A DNA stretch of 8,377 nucleotides from Fimbriimonadaceae bacterium (lineage in GTDB: Bacteria > Armatimonadota > Fimbriimonadia > Fimbriimonadales > Fimbriimonadaceae), in the NCBI GenBank assembly GCA_019694835.1, contig JAIBBE010000148.1, positions 1 to 8,377 of the forward strand, in the 5' to 3' direction. Shown piece by piece: positions 1 through 6,565 of the stretch. Within the stretch, counting starts at the first letter, position 1. Each line of letters opens with the position of its first letter. The translations under genes and the position numbers were made by a program. The notes under the pieces are model-generated. The model saw nothing but the letters and a program-made list of their open reading frames with translations. It ran no database searches and was not told where the DNA came from.

Positions 1-2533
1 GCTGTTTCCAAAGCCTTTGGAACAGAGACTCCTTGTAGGCTTCGCGTTGTTCGTCACTCAACGCATGACTGGACGCTACTGCCTCTTCAACCTCTGGCTC
101 GAGCAAGTGCGGCAACTGCCTGTGGTCACCCACTAGCACAATGCGCCGCGCAGCCATCGACATCGGGATGAACAGATCCAGCGGATTGGCCCGCGCGGCC
201 TCATCAATGATCACCGTGTTGAAGCTGATCCCTGCATCGCCGACATCCGTGAGTGTCTTCAGGTTTGCCATATGAACGCTGGCAGCCTGCTGGCAGGTTG
301 CACCAACCACCATGGCGTACTCGCGAACGGTCTCGCGGACGCGAAGCGGGTCGGTCTGGAATGCGTCCTTGTAGCGTGCCAGCACGCCCGCCACGCCAAG
401 GCGGGAAGTCCTGAGTCGGTCCTCGATTCCAGCCCCTATTGCAATCAGCAGACTACGCCCCCGATCATCGATGCGATTCTTGACCACGGGTGGCCGGTAA
501 TCGAGCAGGCCATCGAGCAACTCGTCTCGCAACGCAAGCAGGCGTTCAGCATCCTCCGGGCCCAAACTGTGCACTGCCTCGAAGTCGCGTAAGCGCGCAA
601 GAAGCGGATCGGGAATGCCGCCAAGGTAACCGGCAGTGAGGATCAGATCGATCAGCCGCTCGGCGCCGTCATCGGCAAAGCTGTCTTGCGATACGCGCAG
701 CGCCCTGATCTTCCTCAACAGCAGCGATGCTTGATCTCGGCTTGTCGAACGCGCCGTGGCGGCATGTAACTCATCGACATACTCGCGCCACTGGTCCATC
801 AGCAGTGGGTCGAGTCGAACTTTGAAGTTCTGATCAAGGTCGTCGAGACCTGTCGTCAGCCCCAGCATCTCCTCCCGGCGTTGTTCGACTGAGAACTGGC
901 CATGCTTGAGCTTGGCAATACCGGCATGGACACGCCGCAGCAGATCGAGGTGATTCTGCTCGGCTTCATATTCCGACAGCTCCGCCTCAACCTTCTCGGC
1001 AGTTTCGTCGCACCAGCGCTCGATGCGATCCACTCCGTCTGCATCTTTGCGTTGCCCTACCTTTACGCCAGGCAAGCCATAGACGCGCGTGCGATCGAGC
1101 GCATTTTCAACCGCATCGTGTTGGAAGCTCGAGATCAGGACTTGATGTTGCGGACTTGCGCTCTCACCCATCTCCGACAGGCGACGCTCGAGCGCGGCGA
1201 TCACCTGCGTCTTGCCCGTGCCCGGCGGACCGATGATGAGTGCAATGTCAGGGGTCTCGAGGGCAGCCTTGATCGCTCTCTCCTGACTTTCCGTTGGAGC
1301 CGCTCCATGCTTGAAGCACGCCAATGCATGGGGGGTCAGCGCTTTCTCAGAGCGGCCGCGCACCGAGGGGAGCGGCATGTTCTGAAAGAGGTAACGCAAC
1401 TGCGGGAGTCTGCGACCACTCTCGATCGCCTGACGCGCCTTCAGCCGTCGCTCCTGAACGGTACGGTCACCCGCTAGCGAAAGGGACAAATAACCACTCT
1501 CCGGTGGGCGCCTGAAGTCCGCCGAGATCAGAATCTCGTCGTGCTTTCGATTGGGAAAGTCCGGACGTCCCCTGAAACGCCGGGAGGCGGACATAGCACT
1601 CACCTCGTCCTGAATCTGCCGCCACTCGGGGTGCTCTGCGGTCGCCTCGAGTTCCAGCCCAGTGTCCGACTCGAAGGTGCTCCAGACTTTCTTGAAGACA
1701 TCTCTCTCAGCAGGCGAAACCTTGAACCGCCAGACACCGCCCTCGTCGCCGGCCTCCTCCGCACGTGAATAGGCCAGCACGTTGAGCTGAGCTGCCTGCT
1801 GCAAGCTTCTCTGCCATTCTTCCTCGCTGTACTTTTTCCACAGATCAATGTAGCTGCCATAGCTCTGTACCGATTGTTGAAGTTGGTTTTGGGCCGTCGG
1901 GGACAGCAGTTGGCTCGCTACCGTGTGTTCGACAAACCGAATTTCGCCAACAACCATGGTCCAATCGACGTGTTTTGCCTGGAGCCTGCTCAACCGGCGG
2001 ACGAAAACTTGCCCTCGATCGTCCTGCTCCAGGTCCAGCTTCCACGTGCGCCCAAGTAAGGACCAATCCCCTTTGCGTGCGCCCTGGATGCGACGAACGG
2101 CGAACCACGGCTTATCGCCGTCAACAACGAACTCGTCCCTCAACCAGTTCAGATAGTGGGCTTGCTCTGTGCCAGCGAGGTCCGGAACCGTCCGAGCCAT
2201 GAGATCGAAGGCTTGCTCGTCGACCGCTACCTCGACTGGCTCATCGAGCGGAGTCCATTCCGATGGCCAAGCGGTCTGCAGATGGAATTCGGCGCCGGAT
2301 TGTTTGAGCAATATCCAAACGAGATTTTTCTGAGCGATCGCTGTCAGGAAGGGCTTGCCACCAGCATTGCGATCCAGCTCAACAAGCTCCTTGCCCTGAG
2401 CTAACCAGGTGTATCCGGCATCGTCCTGCCACGCCCGAACCTCAGTCAACGGATTCAACAGCTTGGGCGCAGACACATCGGCTCGGACGACATAGACATC
2501 CGCATCGAAAAGGGGGAAGTCAGCGAGTCTCAT
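1..2533 (-). CDS. SF1 (UPF1/Dna2-like) helicase, 3' end beyond window
   Basis: The frame is open from ATG 2533 to the window edge (844 codons seen, no stop); I checked it codon by codon. It is a superfamily 1 helicase: Q-motif glutamine near residue 417, Walker A GPPGTGKT at 435-442, motif Ia VLISSFQHDAVEN at 465-477, Walker B VIIDEA at 774-779 and motif III VGDHRQLP at 801-808. Motifs IV-VI would lie past the edge. Two parts are unusual. About 410 residues precede the motor and match no family I recognise. About 300 residues separate motif Ia from II, helical in character and partly coiled-coil-like near 550-600, as in UPF1-type stalk insertions. The expected activity is ATP-driven unwinding or translocation on DNA or RNA. 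It begins 6 bp after the kinase stop, with GAGGG just upstream, so it is probably translated from the same message. It is likely the effector or DNA-processing arm. A nuclease domain beyond the edge cannot be excluded. Confidence 0.9.
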   Translation of the reverse strand, partial: MRLADFPLFDADVYVVRADVSAPKLLNPLTEVRAWQDDAGYTWLAQGKELVELDRNAGGKPFLTAIAQKNLVWILLKQSGAEFHLQTAWPSEWTPLDEPVEVAVDEQAFDLMARTVPDLAGTEQAHYLNWLRDEFVVDGDKPWFAVRRIQGARKGDWSLLGRTWKLDLEQDDRGQVFVRRLSRLQAKHVDWTMVVGEIRFVEHTVASQLLSPTAQNQLQQSVQSYGSYIDLWKKYSEEEWQRSLQQAAQLNVLAYSRAEEAGDEGGVWRFKVSPAERDVFKKVWSTFESDTGLELEATAEHPEWRQIQDEVSAMSASRRFRGRPDFPNRKHDEILISADFRRPPESGYLSLSLAGDRTVQERRLKARQAIESGRRLPQLRYLFQNMPLPSVRGRSEKALTPHALACFKHGAAPTESQERAIKAALETPDIALIIGPPGTGKTQVIAALERRLSEMGESASPQHQVLISSFQHDAVENALDRTRVYGLPGVKVGQRKDADGVDRIERWCDETAEKVEAELSEYEAEQNHLDLLRRVHAGIAKLKHGQFSVEQRREEMLGLTTGLDDLDQNFKVRLDPLLMDQWREYVDELHAATARSTSRDQASLLLRKIRALRVSQDSFADDGAERLIDLILTAGYLGGIPDPLLARLRDFEAVHSLGPEDAERLLALRDELLDGLLDYRPPVVKNRIDDRGRSLLIAIGAGIEDRLRTSRLGVAGVLARYKDAFQTDPLRVRETVREYAMVVGATCQQAASVHMANLKTLTDVGDAGISFNTVIIDEAARANPLDLFIPMSMAARRIVLVGDHRQLPHLLEPEVEEAVASSHALSDEQREAYKESLFQRLWKQ

Positions 2534-2539
2534 CGTCCC

Positions 2540-3964
2540 TCACCATTTGAAGCGCCAGGCGTTATGCATCCCGTCGGAGTCGGAGAGGTGCAACATGTAG
2601 TAGTCCCCTCTGCGGATCACAGCATTCAGCCTCTTCTTTCGATCCAGGACATGAATCTCCCTTGTCCTCTGGCTCTGAAGCGCGACTCGCCGGCCGGGCG
2701 CCGGCTCAAGGTGCAACCCCGCGCCATCGAGGGTGAGCGAGCAGACCGGCGCACACTCGGCATACAGGACCGAACCAACCGGCGAGTCTCTGAGCTCCAC
2801 GGTCTCTCTTCCGCATACCATCCGCTGCTCGGTCGCAATCCACGGACTCTGGTCACCGAATTCAGCTTTCTCCAGTTCGGAGAGGGGCGCATATACGTAG
2901 TGACTCATGAGGAGGTGAGCGTTCTCATCCTGAATGCGGTCGCAGAACGGACACTCGCGAGCCCTGTTGTAATAGAAGCTGCTTCCGCAACCGTCTCCAT
3001 CACAGGTCATCAACATGGCCGCCGCTGCCTCGAAGCCTGCACGCCACTCCGCCAGCGTAGGTCGAGCCCCAGCATCGACCCGCCCAGTTCCGAAACACCG
3101 CTGAAAGAGCTCTTGCAACTCCTTGGTCAGCACCAGATCCCTGGGCAAACCTGTGGAAGAACGATTCGAGTCGTCGTCCAGGTCGTCCACCCAAGGGACC
3201 CCTCCCATGAGTGCAGACGTTTCATCGTCCAACGCCCCGTCATTCACGAAATCGCCCTTGAGTGGGTGCACGAGCGCAAGGAGCTCGAATGCGATCACGC
3301 CGATGCTCCAAGAGTCCGTGAGACTGTTGATCCCGCTTTCACCCCGCAAAATCTCCGGCGCACCATAACTCGGGGTGTAGATCTTCTGGCCCCCTTCGCG
3401 AGAGAGGAGACTGATGTTGTCGCAGTCGATCAACCAGACTTCCCCATGCTCCTTCGAGCGTGAGACGAAGATGTTCCCCGGGGACAGATCACCGTAAGCG
3501 AGACCACGACCATGCAGCGTCGCGAGCGTGCTGCACAACCCTTCCAGTAGTCGCAAGCGCTTAGCCAAACCACCAGAGTCGATGAACCCCTGCAAGCCCC
3601 TCCCGTCGTGCATCGCAGCGATAGACTCTTCAAGCAGGCGTGTCAGCGGAACGAGGCCATCCATCAGTTCCATGACATAGCCCAGCCGTGGCCTGACGAT
3701 CAGGGTCTGCGGACGTGCAATTCTCAGTTCATCGAGGGGCAGACGGCTCACCCACTGCATGTGATCAAACCATGCCTTGGTGCGCGGATCATTTGCAGGA
3801 TGCCTGCCAATCTTCACCAGCACATTCTTGAACTGGGTTTGGCACACGATGCCTTGGCCGCCTTCGGAGAGCTTTCCAGTGAGTTCGTAGGCTGTGCCCT
3901 GCCGGTCATGCACGACACGGTTTCCGTGTCTTCCGGCCTTGTTGTTCTTGTCCTTGTTCGTCAT
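2540..3964 (-). CDS. Ser/Thr protein kinase with zinc ribbon and beta-rich C-terminus
   Basis: The 474-residue protein has a eukaryotic-like kinase domain at about 25-315. It shows glycine-rich loop LSEGGQGIV (32-40), ATP lysine in VLVKIG (K51), catalytic loop YGDLSPGN (157-164, with YGD replacing HRD), metal Asp in LIDCDN (D180, DCD replacing DFG) and GAPE (201-204). These variants recall the YegI-like kinase group. A probable zinc ribbon follows, with Cys321 and Cys326 then Cys338 and Cys341. The C-terminal 95 residues look all-beta, possibly FHA-like, but I cannot assign them. No membrane segment is visible, so it should be cytosolic. Its ATG overlaps the phosphatase stop as ATGA, and the helicase starts 6 bp after its own stop. 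It is presumably the kinase of a TerY-P-type triad, phosphorylating the VWA protein and/or helicase; the substrate is inference. Confidence 0.92.
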   Translation of the reverse strand: MTNKDKNNKAGRHGNRVVHDRQGTAYELTGKLSEGGQGIVCQTQFKNVLVKIGRHPANDPRTKAWFDHMQWVSRLPLDELRIARPQTLIVRPRLGYVMELMDGLVPLTRLLEESIAAMHDGRGLQGFIDSGGLAKRLRLLEGLCSTLATLHGRGLAYGDLSPGNIFVSRSKEHGEVWLIDCDNISLLSREGGQKIYTPSYGAPEILRGESGINSLTDSWSIGVIAFELLALVHPLKGDFVNDGALDDETSALMGGVPWVDDLDDDSNRSSTGLPRDLVLTKELQELFQRCFGTGRVDAGARPTLAEWRAGFEAAAAMLMTCDGDGCGSSFYYNRARECPFCDRIQDENAHLLMSHYVYAPLSELEKAEFGDQSPWIATEQRMVCGRETVELRDSPVGSVLYAECAPVCSLTLDGAGLHLEPAPGRRVALQSQRTREIHVLDRKKRLNAVIRRGDYYMLHLSDSDGMHNAWRFKW

Positions 3965-4662
3965 CTGTCGACTCGAAAAATCAATCCAACCGTTTTGTCA
4001 TCAGCGTGCATCGGCGTGGGCCAAGCTCGCAGCTGACGCGCCAGCCATCGCTTACCGTTTCGCCGGCTTTGTTTTGCAGCGACTCCGATCAACCTGTCGA
4101 AGAATCCATCCAATCGCTCAGGCACCAGATCGTCAGCCAAACCGTCGGTCATCAAGATCACCCCGTCTCGAGGTTGCGAGAGCACGAATGAAGTGTGCTG
4201 CCACGCCCCGAACGACCGTGTCACACCAAGAGCAACTGTCTCATTCGCAAATCCAGCCCTATCACCCGTCAGCACTCCGTAAACGCCCCCTGACCGATAC
4301 AGCACCAAACCATCACCCAGTTGCACGACGCTGCAGCGCCCGTCCTCGCGCACCGAGGCAGCCAGAATCGTCGTCGCCATCGAACTCGGCTCATTGCTTG
4401 GAAGGGCGGTCAGCCAGGCTCGGTAGAAATCCTGAATGGCGTCTCGCGGCGACTGCTCGAACAAACCTCCGCGCAAGCACTTGTCCGCCACTCGAACGGC
4501 CAGCCGAGAGCCCAACTGGCTCAGCGGCCGCGATCCGAGACCATCCGCCACTGCAAGAAACCAACCTCCCTGGCTTCCCCGCAATCGGAGCGCGTCCTGA
4601 TTGGGGCTACCTTGCGCCTCGTGCGAGGGGCCGATAACGGTGGCAGCGGCTGCGCGGAGCAC
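3961..4662 (-). CDS. PP2C-family Ser/Thr phosphatase
   Basis: The 233-residue protein carries the PP2C metal-binding pattern: NQD at 21-23, VADGLGS with D40-G41, the core ATTILAA (96-102), LGDG (115-118), MTDGLAD with D173, and a late DDKT with D221/D222. It matches a compact catalytic domain with no membrane or sensor segment, so it is probably a cytosolic Mn/Mg-dependent phosphatase that reverses the neighbouring kinase. The start is GTG, placed immediately after the TGA of the VWA gene (TGAGTG). No strong Shine-Dalgarno precedes it, so translation likely depends on reinitiation after the VWA gene. Its own stop overlaps the kinase start by 4 bp. Co-translation of kinase and opposing phosphatase is typical of TerY-P triads. 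Confidence 0.93.
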   Translation of the reverse strand: MLRAAAATVIGPSHEAQGSPNQDALRLRGSQGGWFLAVADGLGSRPLSQLGSRLAVRVADKCLRGGLFEQSPRDAIQDFYRAWLTALPSNEPSSMATTILAASVREDGRCSVVQLGDGLVLYRSGGVYGVLTGDRAGFANETVALGVTRSFGAWQHTSFVLSQPRDGVILMTDGLADDLVPERLDGFFDRLIGVAAKQSRRNGKRWLARQLRAWPTPMHADDKTVGLIFRVDR

Positions 4663-5484
4663 TCAGAAATCCAGGTCGAGATCGTCGTCTTCGGGGATGT
4701 CTGCCAACACGAGCGGAGCACTGCTGTTCGGCGCCGTGCTGCGCGAACGCGAGGTAACCGACATGGTCACCGCACGGAAGAAACGATGAATGTCACGCGC
4801 CTCATGTGCTTTGAAAACGGGCGACTCGGGGTCATTGGCAAAGCGGCGGAGCATTTCGACGTCGGCATCGGCACCGATCGCCATGGCAAAACGGGTCGCC
4901 TTCTGCCCTCGCTCTGATTTGCACAAACCATCGAGCGACTGCTCCCAGTCGTCGGTCGGCAAACCATCGGATACCAGGACCAGAACAGGCCGATAGGCTC
5001 GGGACGGAATCATGTTCTTGTCCTCGATCAGCTTTCGCGCCTCTTCGAAAGCCGACCCCATAGGCGTCCTTCCGTCCGCTCGCAGTGGGCTGACCTCGGA
5101 GATCTTGTGTGCAGGGGCCAGAGGCAGATGAACGCAAGCACGCTCCCCGCCAAAGGTAATCATGCCCACCTGGATCTCGGCCCTCAGTCGGGACTCGGCT
5201 GCAAACCCAGCCACCATGTCCTTGAGTGCGAGATTGAGCGCCTCGATCTTTCCATCCACCGTCATGCTTCCGCTGACGTCTGCCATGACGATAACGGGTA
5301 ACGGCCGTGCCTCTGCAACAGTGAAATCCTTGAGCTTGCTCGCTTTCTCTTGCATCTTCTTGGTATCCTTAGTCTCTTCAGCGCCGTTACCGCTACCTAC
5401 GAAACGGTCGTGCTCGCGGCCGCGAACAATGCTGGCAGCGTAGTAGCGACTGAAATTGTCTTCCTGGTACTTTGCAAAACCCAT
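4663..5484 (-). CDS. VWA-domain protein, TerY-like
   Basis: The 273-residue protein has a von Willebrand A domain at about 60-240 with an intact MIDAS: D69-V-S71-G-S73, T140 in GRTPMG and D173 in VSDGLPTDD. It should therefore bind a divalent metal and act as a regulated protein-protein adaptor. It resembles TerY of tellurite/stress (Ter) clusters. Differences are a polar, charged N-terminal extension of about 60 residues before the domain and a Ser/Thr-rich linker (242-256) leading to an acidic tail IPEDDDLDLDF. The Ser/Thr cluster is a plausible phosphorylation target of the adjacent kinase (inference). There is no signal peptide. The ATG at 5484 has AGGAG six bases upstream (5491-5495), a clear start. 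It is first in a block of four tightly linked genes, and the phosphatase GTG abuts its stop. I leave the symbol blank because orthology to terY cannot be shown here. Confidence 0.9.
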   Translation of the reverse strand: MGFAKYQEDNFSRYYAASIVRGREHDRFVGSGNGAEETKDTKKMQEKASKLKDFTVAEARPLPVIVMADVSGSMTVDGKIEALNLALKDMVAGFAAESRLRAEIQVGMITFGGERACVHLPLAPAHKISEVSPLRADGRTPMGSAFEEARKLIEDKNMIPSRAYRPVLVLVSDGLPTDDWEQSLDGLCKSERGQKATRFAMAIGADADVEMLRRFANDPESPVFKAHEARDIHRFFRAVTMSVTSRSRSTAPNSSAPLVLADIPEDDDLDLDF

Positions 5485-5490
5485 CTCGCT

Positions 5491-5495
5491 CTCCT
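5491..5495 (-). promoter_or_regulatory. Ribosome binding site of VWA gene
   Basis: AGGAG on the minus strand lies six bases before ATG 5484. It is the strongest Shine-Dalgarno in the four-gene block; the phosphatase and kinase genes lack one and appear translationally coupled. Confidence 0.75.
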
Positions 5496-5624
5496 GCTAG
5501 ACCGACACCCTTGGCTCGGGCGACTCGACAGAGGGCAGCCTAGCGCCGTCGGCACCTGCTGATTTGGTTCGATCTGGCTCCCTCGGGCCGGGCCACGCTA
5601 TCACCTAAGTTCAAGGGGATGATG

Positions 5625-5651
5625 TGAACCGTCATATGCTTGAGCGGTTCA
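5625..5651. repeat. Inverted repeat, 7-bp arms
   Basis: TGAACCG (5625-5631) and CGGTTCA (5645-5651) flank 13 bases in the gap between the DUF4258 and VWA genes, starting 18 bases past the DUF4258 stop. It could form a weak hairpin in the transcript or be an operator. No U-tract follows on the minus strand, so it is not a standard intrinsic terminator. Confidence 0.45.
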
Positions 5652-5668
5652 TGCAGTTTACATCGCCC

Positions 5669-5995
5669 TCAGTGATAGAGACGATGGCGACGCTTGCGCG
5701 GGCGGATCTTTCGCAGCTCGTGGTTACGGTAGGCAGTCACCACTGAGCCATCGTGGGCGACCAACACATGCACGCCGTCGGCTTCGGAAACGTCGATGCC
5801 GCGCTCAGCGCAACGGACGACCTCCTTGTGCCCGATCACGCGGTAGCCCACCCCCCGCGCATGCATGGTGCGACCATAGCGCAGCACCATGGCCACAACC
5901 CTTTCCGATATTCCACGCTGCCCCATGCGCATCTGCGCATGATCGGTGAGAGGCAGATCGGTCGAAAACTTACTGGAGTCGGCTGAGCATTGCAT
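5669..5995 (-). CDS. DUF4258 family protein (RelE/BECR-like fold)
   Basis: This small basic protein of 108 residues shows the DUF4258 signature. It has DHAQMRMGQRGIS at 18-30 (the usual 'H-A-x-x-R-M-x-x-R-G-I'), a central beta segment and HVLVAHDGSVVTAYRN at 76-91, ending in an Arg/Lys-rich tail (95-105). DUF4258 is related in fold to RelE/ParE-type toxins, but a toxin or RNase role is not shown here and no antitoxin gene is adjacent. I chose ATG 5995 because GGGAG sits eight bases upstream (6004-6008) and a sigma-54 promoter predicts a transcript start near 6014. The reading frame extends to a TTG at 6079, but that would put the promoter inside the gene. It is the first gene after the promoter and lies 184 bp ahead of the VWA gene. 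Confidence 0.82.
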   Translation of the reverse strand: MQCSADSSKFSTDLPLTDHAQMRMGQRGISERVVAMVLRYGRTMHARGVGYRVIGHKEVVRCAERGIDVSEADGVHVLVAHDGSVVTAYRNHELRKIRPRKRRHRLYH

Positions 5996-6003
5996 GGCTT
6001 TAT

Positions 6004-6008
6004 CTCCC
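6004..6008 (-). promoter_or_regulatory. Ribosome binding site of DUF4258 gene
   Basis: GGGAG on the minus strand lies eight bases before ATG 5995. Together with the promoter at 6025-6040 it decides this start against the upstream in-frame TTG at 6079. Confidence 0.75.
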
Positions 6009-6024
6009 TTTTGCTTATGGTCGA

Positions 6025-6040
6025 TGCAACGCGAAAGCCA
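6025..6040 (-). promoter_or_regulatory. Sigma-54 (-24/-12) promoter
   Basis: The minus strand reads TGGCTTT-CGCG-TTGCA, against the RpoN consensus TGGCACG-N4-TTGCW. The GG and GC dinucleotides have the obligatory 10-base spacing, and the -12 element TTGCA is a full match. The predicted start near 6014 leaves a leader of about 19 nt containing the Shine-Dalgarno of the DUF4258 gene. The neighbouring upstream gene encodes a sigma-54 activator, which independently supports the call. Confidence 0.75.
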
Positions 6041-6129
6041 TGCCAGGCTCGCAGCGCTAAACTTTTTCCATTCGCTCAATGCCTTAGCGATTCAGAGGGG
6101 AAACGGCTGCATTGCCGCGAGATAAAGTT

Positions 6130-6214
6130 TCAAGCACAAAGGAAATTTTTTTACCTCGCGACACTCTTTGCTATGGTCTAGCGAGAGCAACACACTCGCA
6201 CCACTCAAGCACAA
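6130..6214. repeat. Direct repeat TCAAGCACAA, two copies
   Basis: The exact 10-base word occurs at 6130-6139 and 6205-6214, with starts 75 bp apart (about seven helical turns). It brackets the CTCGC/GCGAG cluster upstream of the sigma-54 promoter. It may be a second recognition element for an activator; chance is not excluded. Confidence 0.4.
6155..6199. promoter_or_regulatory. Candidate activator binding region (UAS)
   Basis: Three related half-sites occur here: CTCGC (6155-6159), GCGAG (6181-6185) and CTCGC (6195-6199). The last two form an inverted repeat with a 9-base spacer. They lie about 140-185 bases upstream of the predicted sigma-54 start, the usual range for enhancer-binding proteins. 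An A/T run (about 6143-6152) between them and the promoter could help DNA bending. I found no good IHF match. Confidence 0.4.
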
Positions 6215-6267
6215 GCTGCACGCCCCTTATCCACGCTAAATAAAGAGGGGGCCACAGAATGGGTTGA

Positions 6268-6488
6268 TCAACGAGTTGCGCGGAGAACGTCTTCGATGCT
6301 TGCATAGCAAAACCACGCACGAACACCCGGTCGCGCCTCCTGCACATAACCTGGTGTCAAGCAACGTAGAGGCTTGAAACGACTCCGTGCCGAATCGCGC
6401 TGCGATGCGTCGCAACTCAGTCAGCACATGGCCACGGAGCGGCTGCTGACCAAGCGCCTCTCTGAAAACTTCCCTTGATTACCGGCAT
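6268..6488 (-). pseudogene. Possible frameshifted short gene remnant
   Basis: No intact frame exists, but protein-like sequence passes through three frames on the minus strand. It begins ATG at 6488 (MPVIKGSF...), continues in a second frame (...REALGQQPLRGHVLTELRR...) and ends in a third (...TPGYVQEARPGVRAWF... to TGA at 6268). Joined, these would give about 73 residues. The codons in each segment resemble those of the neighbouring genes. I do not recognise the family. It may be a decayed small gene between the regulator and its target promoter, or simply non-coding DNA with chance coding character. Confidence 0.28.
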
Positions 6489-6565
6489 GCGTTCTTCGCA
6501 TCTGGCTTGACAACGCATCGGTTGCCTGCGAAGCCCTGCGGTAAGCGATCCGGACTGTCGGCCAC

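Larger units (their letters stand above)
5485..5668 (-). other. Intergenic gap between DUF4258 gene and VWA gene
   Basis: These 184 bases separate the DUF4258 stop from the VWA start and are long compared with the downstream junctions. They contain the inverted repeat at 5625-5651 and the VWA ribosome binding site at 5491-5495. I see no convincing -35/-10 promoter or T-tailed terminator. The four downstream genes may be read from the sigma-54 promoter through this gap or from a promoter I cannot recognise. Confidence 0.6.
5996..6565. other. Long intergenic regulatory region
   Basis: About 570 bases lie between the DUF4258 start and the end of the activator gene. From left to right it holds the ribosome binding site, sigma-54 promoter, A/T-rich stretch, half-site cluster, direct repeats and possible gene remnant. 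At its right end there is only a 5-bp hairpin (ATGCG/CGCAT near 6487-6501), not followed by a T-tract, so I see no clear terminator after the activator gene. Confidence 0.6.

Noticed and set aside
902..1477. Plus-strand frame opposite the helicase
   Set aside because: It overlaps the helicase Walker A region on the other strand and has no recognisable motif.
2564..3463. Long plus-strand frame opposite the kinase gene
   Set aside because: It is antisense to a gene with clear kinase motifs, and its translation is low-complexity and unlike any family; a GC-rich shadow.
5530..5615. GG-N10-GC patterns upstream of the VWA gene
   Set aside because: The -24 and -12 elements match poorly, and such spacing is frequent by chance in GC-rich DNA.
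5625..5651. Intrinsic terminator after the DUF4258 gene
   Set aside because: Stem of only 7 bp with a 13-base loop and no T-run on the minus strand.
6030..6045. Alternative sigma-54 register TGGCATG-GCTT-TCGCG
   Set aside because: GG-N10-GC spacing holds and the -24 element is good, but the -12 element is poorer than TTGCA in the register five bases downstream.
5996..6079. N-terminal extension of the DUF4258 protein from TTG 6079
   Set aside because: It would contain the sigma-54 promoter and Shine-Dalgarno; ATG 5995 fits both signals.
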